From contig CAYRFF010000005.1 of NCBI GenBank assembly GCA_964423575.1, positions 1-64,000 on the forward strand: a stretch of 64,000 nucleotides of DNA, in the 5' to 3' direction. The stretch comes from CAYRFF01 sp964423575 (lineage in GTDB: Bacteria > Bacteroidota > Bacteroidia > Chitinophagales > Saprospiraceae). This document shows, one piece after another, positions 54,231 to 63,675 of this stretch (position 1 is its first letter; each line of letters begins with the position of its first letter). Below the pieces are notes generated by a model that did no database searches, was not told the origin of the DNA, and saw only the letters and a list, made by a program, of their open reading frames with translations. The translations under genes and the position numbers were made by a program.

Positions 54231-55220
54231 TTACTGTGGCGTTATCATCATAAGGCTATCAATGTATCTTCCAATTTCTTCAGGTGTTTGCGCAAACGTC
54301 ACAAACGAATGTCCTTTCTCCTCCGGGTTCCAGCCATTACTCCCATCGCGATACAATATCATTCTTCCCTCGTTTAAGTTAAAAAACGGCTCTACACCTT
54401 TGACTGCAATCAAAGCTGCCGTCTGATCCCAGCTCCAGATTCCTTTGGTCATTTCTTCATTATTTTCAATACCGTATCGATAAGCATCCTGCACCGGGCT
54501 TTCCTTAAGAGTTGCATTTTCTATCAATGGTATTCCAGTGAATATTTTTTCACCTATGGCGGCTCCTGTGAAAATAATCGGTGAAGGCCAGTTCTTTATA
54601 ACATTTGCGGAAGCTGCAATATCATTATACAAGTTAAACTCCCTACCCTGAGGAAACTCGCCACCCATACAGACCAGGAGCTTCACTTTCTTTTTCACAA
54701 GTCGGATTCCATCCAAAGGCGATGAACGGTCAGATGTCGAATTCAACAGGTCAGATAGATTGGACAAGAAGCCGACGGACACGATTGTAACACTAGTATC
54801 AGGTTGAATTGACAGCATTTGCCGGTATATGGAGACCGCACTTCCCGCCTCCTGATTATTTGATATAGAATGAGGATACTTCTTTAACAGAGGATAAATC
54901 CAGCCATCCTCCGGCGGCAATTCGGGAGCACTTTTTCTCGGCAACCCGATAGCGATATCCGACTTTCCCCAGTACGTATTAAACACATCAATAACCGATG
55001 CGATGCCTTCATAGCGATTATTGGCAACTGTAGCCAGGATCTTGCATTCTCTGTTAGCCTCCATTGCATGAAGCATTGCCAATGCCCCGACATCATCATA
55101 TCCCGGCCCCATATCCGTATCGAAGATTATACGCGCAGGTCCACCCGAAGACCAGTCGGAACAACCACTTATCAGAATAACGGCAAGCAAAAATGCAGAT
55201 AGCTTCAGAAGATGTTTCAT
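54231..55220 (-). CDS. Lipoprotein nucleoside hydrolase
   Basis: 329 residues. Lipobox ISGC gives lipidated Cys20. The nucleoside-hydrolase calcium site is IIFDTDMGPGYDD (Asp34, Asp36, Asp42, Asp43), a slightly altered form of the usual DTDxGxDDD. Later motifs include LLVCMGGEFP and WSWDQTAALIAV near the C terminus. It cleaves ribonucleosides (or related N-glycosides) to base and ribose in the envelope. It stands alone on the minus strand with a 60-bp AT-rich 5' flank. Confidence 0.9.
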   Translation of the reverse strand: MKHLLKLSAFLLAVILISGCSDWSSGGPARIIFDTDMGPGYDDVGALAMLHAMEANRECKILATVANNRYEGIASVIDVFNTYWGKSDIAIGLPRKSAPELPPEDGWIYPLLKKYPHSISNNQEAGSAVSIYRQMLSIQPDTSVTIVSVGFLSNLSDLLNSTSDRSSPLDGIRLVKKKVKLLVCMGGEFPQGREFNLYNDIAASANVIKNWPSPIIFTGAAIGEKIFTGIPLIENATLKESPVQDAYRYGIENNEEMTKGIWSWDQTAALIAVKGVEPFFNLNEGRMILYRDGSNGWNPEEKGHSFVTFAQTPEEIGRYIDSLMMITPQ

Positions 55221-55451
55221 TCACAGATGTTTTAACAGAGTATCAAAATAATACTTACTCTATCAAATGTAATAAAATTCAAGCTTATGAGTATTTTAGA
55301 TTCTTTGGGATCTTGCCGTTCGGAAGGACTTATGACCGGATTTAAACAAATTCAAGCCTAAATGCTGTTTCACAAACGACATTTTTCGCTGCTAATGGAA
55401 AGTTTATATTTCCCAAAACTTGTTATCTTTAGCAACCTATAAAAGAAGATT

Positions 55452-56108
55452 ATGCATAAACTCAAAATACTTAACACGCAGTTCGTTACTCACAACGTAA
55501 AAAGATTTGTCCTCGAGAAACCTGAGGACTTCATTTATCAACCCGGACAATCGGGGCATTTTTCCATTGACAAGGAAGGTCTGGCAAATGAAGTACGTCC
55601 TTTTACTTTCACATCTCTTAATGACTGGCCCTATCTAGAATTGATTGTCAAAATATATAATGACAGAAAAGGAGTCACCTATGAAATGGGTAAATTAAAG
55701 ACCGGCGATTATATGATTTTGCACGATATCTTCGGGACTATCCGATATAGGGGGCCGGGCATTTTCATCGCAGGAGGAACGGGAATCACACCATTCATTT
55801 CGATATTCCGCGCTTTGTATTACAGTGGGAATCTCCGCAATATCGGTTTAATCTACAGCAATCACAGCCGCGAAGATATAATTCTCGGTCCTGAATTATT
55901 TCAGATGTTAGGTGCAGCTTACCTCAATGTATTTACTCAAGAAGGCGTCATAGGCTTTAAAGAGCGAAGAATAGATCGTGACTTTCTAGCTCAGACGATA
56001 CAGAACTTTGATCAAAGATTCTATGTCTGCGGGCCCATCGGCTTTACTGAGGATGTTACAGAAACGCTTGTAAGCCTGGGTGCTAGTCCGCAGGCACTTA
56101 TCATCTGA
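55452..56108 (+). CDS. Flavodoxin/ferredoxin reductase-type FAD oxidoreductase
   Basis: 218 residues of the ferredoxin-NADP reductase superfamily. The FAD-binding motif RPFTFTS is at about 52–58, GGTGITPFISI near 114–124 binds NAD(P)H, and the final YVCGPIGFTEDV is the conserved C-terminal nicotinamide motif. No ferredoxin domain is attached. Acceptor unknown; a small flavodoxin, ferredoxin or haem protein is expected. The promoter-like TATCTTTA lies 21 bp before the ATG. Confidence 0.9.
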   Translation: MHKLKILNTQFVTHNVKRFVLEKPEDFIYQPGQSGHFSIDKEGLANEVRPFTFTSLNDWPYLELIVKIYNDRKGVTYEMGKLKTGDYMILHDIFGTIRYRGPGIFIAGGTGITPFISIFRALYYSGNLRNIGLIYSNHSREDIILGPELFQMLGAAYLNVFTQEGVIGFKERRIDRDFLAQTIQNFDQRFYVCGPIGFTEDVTETLVSLGASPQALII

Positions 56109-56161
56109 TTAATACCCTAGCTATTTCTGCAGCTTGACTCAACATATAAACAGAAACAACA

Positions 56162-58042
56162 ATGACAGTTCGCCATCTTATCGCATTAACATATTTCATA
56201 TTTCTCGGTTTAACTATATCAGCTCAAGGCTTGTATCATCCGCGTAATATTGACATCGCTTACAAAAAGGGAACCAGGGATCTATCAGGGAAGCCGGGAA
56301 AAAATTACTGGCAAAACCGGGCGGATTATAAAATCAAAATGGATGTTTTCCCTCCAAAGCGTGCCGTACATTGTGAACAGGAAATCACATACTACAACAA
56401 TAGTCCCGACACTTTACATGGCTTAAACTTCAAGCTATTTGCCAATCATCATAAACCCGGTGCAATGCGTGCATATCCGGTACCGGAAGAATATCTGAGT
56501 TCAGGTATTCACATCTTTTCTTATTCTGAAAATGGAGAAGAGATTCCATGGGACTATAAAGATGATACAACTGATAAATTTGTTAAGCTCTCAAAACCAT
56601 TACTTCCTAACGATTCAGTAAAAATCGAAATAGCCTGGTATTATTACTTGTCTGAGCGTAGCGGCCGCGAGGGAGCCATCTCAGAAAATAGCCTTTTCAT
56701 TGCTTATTTCTATCCACGTATTGCCGTTTATGACGATTATGTAGGTTGGGATAGGATGCCCCACACCATGGCGCAGGAATTTTACAATGACTTTAATAAC
56801 TACACTTTTGAAGTCACCGTTCCAAAGAATTATCTGGTATGGGCAACCGGAGAGCTACAAAATGCTGAAGAAATTCTACTGGAGCCTTATCTAGATCGCT
56901 ATAAGCGTTCGCAAAAAAGTGACCTGGTTATTTCTATAGTTAATCAGGAAGACTTACGTCAAAATGAAATTGTTATTCCACACGAAATTATTAGATGGAA
57001 GTGGAAAGCAGAAAACGTTTCGGATATTGCAATTGCTATCAGCAGTGAATATAACTGGGATGCTTCCAGTACAATTGTAGATAAGAGGACAGGACGCAGA
57101 GCTAGTGTCCAGGCGGCGTATAGCGAAAATGCCACTGACTTCCGACAAATGGTCAACCACATAAGTGATGCTATTACCTGGTTTTCTGAAAAAGTCCCGG
57201 GCTGGCCTTATCCCTACCCGACTATGACAGTGGTGCAGGGGCATGCAGATATGGAATACCCCATGATGGCCAATGATAGTTCCTTCCCTGACAACCCTGA
57301 GCTTACGCGCTCAATTGCTCAACATGAGATTGCTCATAGCTATTTCCCTTTCTTTATGGGCACTAATGAAACCCGATACGGATTCATGGATGAGGGCTGG
57401 GCTACAGCGCTACAGTATCTTACAGCAATCGATGATGTAGGTTATGAGGCAGCAACAGAATCATTCAAGCGTTACAGGGTCAGCAACTGGATTAACGATC
57501 CTTCATTTGTACAGGATATTCCGATTATCACACCATCTAATATCCTCAACAGACCAGCGATGAGCAACAATATGTATGGAAAAGCTGCTCTTGCTTACCT
57601 TGCTCTTAGAGATATGCTGGGTGAAGATTTATTCCGCTTTGCCCTTCATGAATATATGAACAGGTGGAATGGCAAGCATCCGATGCCTTGGGATTTCTTT
57701 TATACGTTCAACAACCATCTAAAAAATGATTTGAATTGGTTCTGGAACAGCTGGTTCTTCAGTAATAATTACATTGACCTGGCGATTGAAAGAGTAAGTA
57801 ACAGAGGGAATAAATTGGATATTTACATTAAAAATATCGGAGGGATGGTGGTTCCATTTGATCTCATTATAGAAAAGGCTGATGGCTCTAAAGAGACTCT
57901 CCATTATACTCCGGAAATCTGGAAAAAGGACCAGGAAACAAGTCGCATTAAATTATCCGGATACCGCAATATTAAAAGTATCACTATAGATGGCGGTATA
58001 TGGATGGATGCTGATATTTCAGATAATATTTGGGGTAAATAA
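56162..58042 (+). CDS. M1-family metallopeptidase, exported
   Basis: 626 residues. A signal peptide (ending ISAQG) precedes a beta domain and the M1-like catalytic domain. Zinc site His388-Glu389-x-x-His392 (HEIAH) with Glu411 eighteen residues later (DEGW). No T9SS sorting domain is present, unlike the M1 enzyme at 49351, so it is likely periplasmic. The GAMEN-type motif is replaced by a DMEYPMM segment, which places it in the divergent M1 branch. 53 bp after the flavin reductase gene. Confidence 0.92.
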   Translation: MTVRHLIALTYFIFLGLTISAQGLYHPRNIDIAYKKGTRDLSGKPGKNYWQNRADYKIKMDVFPPKRAVHCEQEITYYNNSPDTLHGLNFKLFANHHKPGAMRAYPVPEEYLSSGIHIFSYSENGEEIPWDYKDDTTDKFVKLSKPLLPNDSVKIEIAWYYYLSERSGREGAISENSLFIAYFYPRIAVYDDYVGWDRMPHTMAQEFYNDFNNYTFEVTVPKNYLVWATGELQNAEEILLEPYLDRYKRSQKSDLVISIVNQEDLRQNEIVIPHEIIRWKWKAENVSDIAIAISSEYNWDASSTIVDKRTGRRASVQAAYSENATDFRQMVNHISDAITWFSEKVPGWPYPYPTMTVVQGHADMEYPMMANDSSFPDNPELTRSIAQHEIAHSYFPFFMGTNETRYGFMDEGWATALQYLTAIDDVGYEAATESFKRYRVSNWINDPSFVQDIPIITPSNILNRPAMSNNMYGKAALAYLALRDMLGEDLFRFALHEYMNRWNGKHPMPWDFFYTFNNHLKNDLNWFWNSWFFSNNYIDLAIERVSNRGNKLDIYIKNIGGMVVPFDLIIEKADGSKETLHYTPEIWKKDQETSRIKLSGYRNIKSITIDGGIWMDADISDNIWGK

Positions 58043-58181
58043 TTTATTCCCGATTTCCCACAACAATTACCTCGAGAAATTATTCCAATAATACAGAGAG
58101 CAAAACAGAATATTTTACATAATATTCTCGTTTTGCATTAAATAACTTTTGAGAATTACTTTTTTATAAACAATAAATACA

Positions 58182-58826
58182 ATGGATAGTGTTGCAAGTT
58201 ATTTTGCATTTGCCATAACTGCTTTCACCGGATTTTTTGCAATCATGAATCCGATTGCTAATCTGCCGGTATTTATGAGTCTGGTAGATGGTGCCAGTGA
58301 AGAAGCCAAGCGGCGTGTGAAAAGAAAATCTATTTTCACCGCTTTTCTTATCATTGTGACTTTTGTCGTATTGGGTAAGATTATATTTTCTTTGTTTGGC
58401 TTGACTGTACCGGCTTTCCAGATTACCGGTGGGGTTATTATTTTCCTTGTAGGCCTGGATATGGTGCGTGCAAAGGATGCGCGGACCAAGGATATTAAAC
58501 ATCCGGAGACTTTTAATGAGGATATAGCAATTTCACCACTTGCTACTCCACTATTGGCTGGTCCCGGTAGCATCGTTACAGCTATGACTTTTGTAGCAGA
58601 CAGCGATATCATTTCAATGATTATAGTCATTCTGATGTTTGGTGTAGTGTGTTTACTGCATTATGGAGCATTCAGTGCCAGCAAATTTATAGTAGAGAAA
58701 ATAGGTGATAACGTTCTTGTTGTTCTCGGTAAAATCATGGGGTTAATTGTTGCGGTAATCGGTACAGGGATGCTTCTTTCAGGTATTGGCCTTGCAATTA
58801 CGACCTTTCTAAATAGTCAGTCCTAG
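58182..58826 (+). CDS. MarC/YhgN-family membrane protein
   Basis: 214 residues with six hydrophobic helices. The MarC hallmarks MNPIANLPVFMSL and PLATPLLAGPGSIVT are present, and the loop DMVRAKDARTKD follows. Often called NAAT transporter; the once-suggested role in multiple antibiotic resistance has not been confirmed, and its transport substrate is unknown. Monocistronic in appearance. Confidence 0.94.
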   Translation: MDSVASYFAFAITAFTGFFAIMNPIANLPVFMSLVDGASEEAKRRVKRKSIFTAFLIIVTFVVLGKIIFSLFGLTVPAFQITGGVIIFLVGLDMVRAKDARTKDIKHPETFNEDIAISPLATPLLAGPGSIVTAMTFVADSDIISMIIVILMFGVVCLLHYGAFSASKFIVEKIGDNVLVVLGKIMGLIVAVIGTGMLLSGIGLAITTFLNSQS

Positions 58827-58973
58827 GACGATTTCCAGTATGGGTAAAGGACCCTTGGTTCTTCGTGAAAAAATCACATTAAAGTCTGCTATACAATTGT
58901 CATTAGCCTTGAACATTCATGGCTAAGCCGACATTACAGCTACATCTGTTTCATCTTGAAGATATCTTAGTTT

Positions 58974-59924
58974 ATGGCTTCGCCTCACGTAATTACTAGC
59001 GCTGAAAATGAAAGGCGGCAACCTTTTATTGCTTTTCATCCCAGCTACGTCTATCCCCTGCCTCCGGGCCATCGCCACCCCATGATAAAATATGAATTGC
59101 TACCTCAACAGCTGCTCTACGAGGGCGTAGTTGATGAGCAGGACTTCTTTGAGCCGGGAATTCTGGAGAAGAATCTTTTACTGCCTGCTCACAATGAAAC
59201 ATTTGTCGAAAGACTGCTAAATCTAGAACTTACTGAAAAAGAAGTGCGCCGAATCGGGCTTCCCATGAGTGCGGAGCTTGTTGAGCGTGAATTGCGGATT
59301 ATTGAAGGCACGCGAAGGACCGCGGAAATTGCAATGAAAATCGGTATAGCCTTTAATATTGCCGGAGGGACGCATCATGCAGGATCAGACTGGGGAGAAG
59401 GGTTCTGTTTATTAAATGACCAGGCTGTAGCAGCAGATTATCTGCTTAAGGCCTACGATATGACAAAAGTACTCATCCTAGACCTCGATGTACATCAGGG
59501 AAACGGAACTGCTGAAATCTTCTCAAATGAGCCGCGCGTATTCACTTTTTCTATGCACGCAGCAAATAATTTCCCCTTCCGCAAAGAGGATTCCGATCTC
59601 GATATCGGTTTAAAGGACGATACAAAAGGACCTGAATACCTCGACATCCTAAAGACACAGCTCGATTTCCTTTTCAAGGAAATTAAACCGGAATTCGTTT
59701 TTTATCAGGCAGGAGCAGATGTTCTGGATACTGATAAGCTCGGAAAGTTAAGCCTTACCAAGGATGATATACGGCAGAGGGACGCAATGGTTTTCAGCTA
59801 TTGCAAGGCTTATAATACACCCGTGCAGGTTGGCACAGGAGGCGGGTATGCTCAACGAGTCGCCGACATAGTCGATGTTCATAGCAATACTTTCAAAGAA
59901 GGAATCTCTGCCTTCCTACTGTAG
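58974..59924 (+). CDS. Histone-deacetylase-superfamily deacetylase
   Basis: 316 residues of the HDAC/AcuC/acetylpolyamine amidohydrolase fold. Catalytic His134-His135 (GGTHHAG), zinc ligands Asp172 and His174 in LDLDVHQGNGTAEIF, and GTGGGYAQ near the C terminus. Bacterial members deacetylate polyamines, acetoin-pathway enzymes or proteins. No partner acyltransferase is adjacent, so the substrate is open. Confidence 0.93.
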   Translation: MASPHVITSAENERRQPFIAFHPSYVYPLPPGHRHPMIKYELLPQQLLYEGVVDEQDFFEPGILEKNLLLPAHNETFVERLLNLELTEKEVRRIGLPMSAELVERELRIIEGTRRTAEIAMKIGIAFNIAGGTHHAGSDWGEGFCLLNDQAVAADYLLKAYDMTKVLILDLDVHQGNGTAEIFSNEPRVFTFSMHAANNFPFRKEDSDLDIGLKDDTKGPEYLDILKTQLDFLFKEIKPEFVFYQAGADVLDTDKLGKLSLTKDDIRQRDAMVFSYCKAYNTPVQVGTGGGYAQRVADIVDVHSNTFKEGISAFLL

Positions 59925-60052
59925 TAGCCGGTATTAGAAGGTGATATTTTCTGCGCACTGGGACAATGGTTTCAACATTCTATTTAACATCTCCGTTGAA
60001 TAGCTGTGAAAGCTGAGAGAATAAATTTTACTTATCACATAATCCACATAAT

Positions 60053-61036
60053 ATGAAAGACTTACCCGACAAGGACAACTCCCTACGATCTCACAATCAA
60101 TCCTTTATGGATGATGTCCTGGAAGGCCTTTCAGCTGAACTAAAATATTTAAGTTCCAAGTATTTTTACGACACTCAGGGCGATATCCTTTTTCAAAAGA
60201 TCATGGCTTCCCCCGAATACTATCTGACGCGATGCGAGATGGAAATACTGTCAGAAAAGTCCGACATTATTACTGAAATCGTCCGAGTCTATGGCAATAA
60301 TTATGACATCGTGGAATTAGGAGCAGGTGATGCCAGTAAAGCGACACATCTTCTACGAGAATTTGTAAAGCGGGGTATGACCGGAAATTACTATCCTATC
60401 GACATATCAACTCATATTATTGAAGACCTGGAGAAAACTTTACCGGCTCAGATTCCCGGCTTAAATGTAAAGGGATACTCAGGGGAATACTTTGAGATGT
60501 TGAAAGAAATCAGCGCAGAGTCGGAAAGGCCTAAGTTCATACTCTTTCTCGGTAGCAGTATAGGAAATTTCGGTATAGAAGAAGGGCTGGACTTTAGCAG
60601 AGAACTAAGCAATAATCTCAATGAGGGCGATATGGTATTTATCGGATTCGATCTTAAGAAGCACCCCCAAATAATTCTGGACGCCTATAATGACAAGCAA
60701 GGATTAACAAGAGATTTTAATCTCAATCTGCTCAAGCGTATTAACCGTGAATTAAATGGAAATTTCCTCATCGACAATTTCGAGCATTATCAGACTTATG
60801 ACCCCGGTACCGGAAAATGTAAAAGTTATCTCGTGAGTACAACTGAACAAGAAGTGTATATCAGCGGAACCAAATTCTATTTTATGGAAAATGAAGTGAT
60901 TTTTACAGAAATCTCACAGAAATACTCCCTGGAAGATACAGACAAACTTGCAGAACAAAGCGGATTCAGAGTAATCAATAAGTTTTTTGATAAAAGATAC
61001 TGGTTCACCGATTGTCTATGGATAAAGGAGGCATAA
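60053..61036 (+). CDS. egtD: EgtD-like L-histidine N-alpha-methyltransferase
   Basis: 327 residues of the EgtD family. The N-terminal FMDDVLEGLSAELKYLSSKYFYDTQGDILF is characteristic, then SAM motif ELGAGDASKA (about 82–91), FLGSSIGNF (Asn of the histidine pocket), AYNDKQGLTRDFNLNLL, and EVIFTEISQKY near 280–290, equivalent to the Glu/Ser that bind the histidine amine. EgtD makes hercynine, the first step to ergothioneine. No EgtB or EgtE is nearby, so the product may be hercynine or another methylated amine. The gene stops 6 bp before the converging GreA-like gene. Confidence 0.9.
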   Translation: MKDLPDKDNSLRSHNQSFMDDVLEGLSAELKYLSSKYFYDTQGDILFQKIMASPEYYLTRCEMEILSEKSDIITEIVRVYGNNYDIVELGAGDASKATHLLREFVKRGMTGNYYPIDISTHIIEDLEKTLPAQIPGLNVKGYSGEYFEMLKEISAESERPKFILFLGSSIGNFGIEEGLDFSRELSNNLNEGDMVFIGFDLKKHPQIILDAYNDKQGLTRDFNLNLLKRINRELNGNFLIDNFEHYQTYDPGTGKCKSYLVSTTEQEVYISGTKFYFMENEVIFTEISQKYSLEDTDKLAEQSGFRVINKFFDKRYWFTDCLWIKEA

Positions 61037-61042
61037 GGACTT

Positions 61043-61543
61043 TCAGACCGGATATTCTATACTTAACACTTTTAATTTCCGTATTTCATCTCCGAGTTTA
61101 AAATCGATAGTCTCGCCGGCTTTTAATCCTGTAAGCGCTCGCGCAATAGGTGAAACGAAAGCAACCTTCTGAAGTCGGATATTTGCTTCATCCACTCCTA
61201 CTATCTGAAACTTCAACTTCCTCCCGTTGTTAAGAAACTCTACAATCGCACCAAACCGCACTTCATCCTTTGGCTGTTCTTCCACAGGAATAATACGGGC
61301 GGATGTAATACGCTCATTGAGAAGTCTTAACTTCCCTTCAACGATTGTTCTCGCATGGCGATGTTCCATATCTTCATCGATAGGTATTCCATCTCGCTCC
61401 TCTTCAAGTTCTTCTTTCTCCTTTAAAAGAGCCTCATAGCCTACAGCAGTGACGTAGTTGTCTATTCCGTCCGGCAAGGCTGCTCTGGGTGGAATTATCG
61501 GAGCTTCCTCCATATCACTCTCTCTGACAAATGCGCGACTCAT
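61043..61543 (-). CDS. GreA/GreB-family transcript cleavage factor
   Basis: 166 residues. A coiled-coil N-terminal part (LLKEKEELEEERDGIPIDEDMEHRHARTI, with acidic tip residues) and the C-terminal FKBP-like domain VSPIARALTGLKAGETIDFKLGDEIRKLKVLSIE. Gre factors rescue backtracked RNA polymerase by stimulating transcript cleavage. The first 25 residues are non-standard, so this may be a GreA-like paralogue rather than the housekeeping GreA. It diverges from the XRE gene. Confidence 0.9.
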   Translation of the reverse strand: MSRAFVRESDMEEAPIIPPRAALPDGIDNYVTAVGYEALLKEKEELEEERDGIPIDEDMEHRHARTIVEGKLRLLNERITSARIIPVEEQPKDEVRFGAIVEFLNNGRKLKFQIVGVDEANIRLQKVAFVSPIARALTGLKAGETIDFKLGDEIRKLKVLSIEYPV

Positions 61544-61628
61544 ATTCTTTCTTTATAGCTTTATAATAGAAATAATGTAGAAAGATTGAAATTAGTTCCG
61601 ATATGACATTGTGTTTATACCTGTGCAG

Positions 61629-61672
61629 ACGCATTTGTCAGCAAATGTCGTCTATTTGACGTGCAAATGCGT
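61629..61672. promoter_or_regulatory. Interrupted inverted repeat in the greA-like/XRE divergent region
   Basis: ACGCATTTG at 61629–61637 pairs with CAAATGCGT at 61664–61672; inside are further CAAAT/ATTTG halves. The composite palindrome lies between two divergent genes, one of which encodes an HTH protein, so it is a candidate operator. Confidence 0.5.
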
Positions 61673-61718
61673 TATATTAATACTGACTAATAGGCTAAAT
61701 TTATTAAAAACTATAGAT

Positions 61719-62278
61719 ATGTAGGCAAGATAATCAGACAGGCGCGCGAAGAACGAAATCTTACACTGGAAGAACTCGCTGATATGTCTCAAGTAACCAT
61801 AAGAACATTACAACGAATTGAGAATAATAAGAATAGTCCAAGATCAACAACTTTACAACTTATCTGTGACGCATTGGGTTTAGATATTTCTCAACTAGAC
61901 TCTTCAACTAGCAGAGAGCCAAATTATTTTGAAACTACTATTCATTACTTCTTTCTAATTATCATCAACCTTGTTCTAATGACGATAGTAGGCTGGATGA
62001 CATTAGACTCTGAGGCAAATTTTAATTCTAGAGCAGTCGGTTTATTATTAAGTTTCTTTATTCCGTTCTTTATCATTAATATGACCCGCGGGATAAGCAG
62101 AATCGAGCGCTTTCTAAAATTTGGTTTAGGATTTTTACTATACGGAATACTGACAGTAATTATTGTCGGATTCCCAGAAGCATACACAACAGCTTTACTC
62201 CCATCTGTAGCTATTTACTTAATGACATTATTCTATGGAGATAATTTCTTCAAGAAGACAACACATAAAGTACAGTGA
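61719..62278 (+). CDS. Membrane-anchored XRE-family regulator, 5' frameshift
   Basis: Coding sequence continues upstream of the ATG at 61784: the frame reads VGKIIRQAREERNLTLEELAD before that Met, completing an XRE helix-turn-helix whose remainder is SQVTIRTLQRIENNKNSPRS. No usable start exists in that frame. An ATG at 61719 is directly out of frame by one base (ATG TAG GCA…), so a one-base deletion next to the start is the simplest explanation; either a sequencing error or a real mutation. The C-terminal half has four hydrophobic helices, giving a membrane-tethered regulator. With repair it would have 186 residues. Confidence 0.75.
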
Positions 62279-62301
62279 TTAACATATTCCATAATCAGAT
62301 A

Positions 62302-63624
62302 TTATCTATGAATCTTCCCCCGTTCATAAAACAGTTCTCTATCTTCCTCTGGAACTCTTGCACCACCAGTCGCCCAAGCAACGTGAATGGCATTTTCCAT
62401 ATTGAGATTATGTTTCTTGGCATATTCAGTGGCAGCAACCATTTGCGGGCCGATTAAGCCGGCTGTGGAGGACGGTTCTACAAATATTTCTTCTGTATCC
62501 CATAGATCAGTCAACAACTCGTACAAGCGATAATCTTCGATTGTATAAACTCCACCGATGATATGAGAGCTGATTTCGGTAGCAAATTTGGATGAACGGC
62601 CTACAGCAAGTCCATCGGCTTCTGTGATATTATCTATCCCGAGATCCTGTACCGAAATGTTGCTCATTTCCCCGGTTGCCAATCCGACTAATACTGCAGG
62701 TGAATGTGTCGGTTCAACAAAGAAACTGTGTGCAGCATCACCATAAATTTGCTTTAAGCCAAATGCTATACCTCCCGATGAACCTCCTACTCCACAAGGT
62801 GAATACACAAAGAGAGGATGGTCTTTATCAATAGTTATTCCTTGTTTCTCCAGGTCATTTTTTAATTCAAGAGCTCCTACGCTGTAACCGGTATAGAGAA
62901 GATGCGAATTTTCATCATCGACAAAATAACCGTTTTCATCAGCCAGTGTTCTCTTCCTGCCTTCGTACATCGCTTCACTGAAATCACCAGCAAATTCCAC
63001 AACTTCAACTCCCTCGGAACGCAGAAGTTCCTTCTTCCATTCCTTGGCATCTCCCGACATAAATACCGTCACTGTAAAGCCCAGGCGTGCACTCATGATT
63101 CCGATACTAATCGCCAGATTCCCCGTAGAACCCACTCCTATTCGATGTTTACTGAACAGCTCTCGGAATTTATCCGTCGCAAATGCTTCGTAATTATCAT
63201 CCTTGGTAATGTATCCCGCGTCAAGAGCAAGTTGTTCTGCATAGTGAAGCACCTCGTAAAATCCTCCCCTAGCCTTTATCGATCCCGCAACAGCAAGATC
63301 ACTATCACGCTTAACAAATAATCTTCCGGGAATCGCAACTCCTTGTCCTTCCAGGACGGATTTCATTGTAGGCACCTCCTTAAGCGGAGACGTTATACGA
63401 CCATTTGCGGAAGCTGTCTCAGGAAAAACCCTGCCGAGAAACGGAGCAAAACGTTCCCATAATTGCATGACATCATTCATGTCCTCAGCACTCAAATCAA
63501 ATGGTGGCATTTCTGCCATATCTTTACGATTTTCGTTCAACCAGATAACCGGCTTAAGGTCAATAACATCCTGTAATATCGGCTCCCGTTCCACAAAGGA
63601 GCGAATTTTTCCTTCATCCATCAT
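62302..63624 (-). CDS. dsdA: D-serine ammonia-lyase
   Basis: 440 residues matching DsdA. The PLP Schiff-base lysine is Lys117 in GSIKARGGFYEV, the PLP-phosphate loop CGVGGSSGGIA is near residue 276, and SFFVEPTHSPAVLVGL, STAGLIGPQM and ATGGARVP follow. It converts D-serine to pyruvate and ammonia with PLP. Either detoxification or use of D-serine as nutrient. No DsdC or DsdX is beside it. Confidence 0.97.
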   Translation of the reverse strand: MMDEGKIRSFVEREPILQDVIDLKPVIWLNENRKDMAEMPPFDLSAEDMNDVMQLWERFAPFLGRVFPETASANGRITSPLKEVPTMKSVLEGQGVAIPGRLFVKRDSDLAVAGSIKARGGFYEVLHYAEQLALDAGYITKDDNYEAFATDKFRELFSKHRIGVGSTGNLAISIGIMSARLGFTVTVFMSGDAKEWKKELLRSEGVEVVEFAGDFSEAMYEGRKRTLADENGYFVDDENSHLLYTGYSVGALELKNDLEKQGITIDKDHPLFVYSPCGVGGSSGGIAFGLKQIYGDAAHSFFVEPTHSPAVLVGLATGEMSNISVQDLGIDNITEADGLAVGRSSKFATEISSHIIGGVYTIEDYRLYELLTDLWDTEEIFVEPSSTAGLIGPQMVAATEYAKKHNLNMENAIHVAWATGGARVPEEDRELFYERGKIHR

Positions 63625-63675
63625 TTCATATACATTTTACTCCGACAATCAGCCCGCCATCCGGGCAGGTCAATA

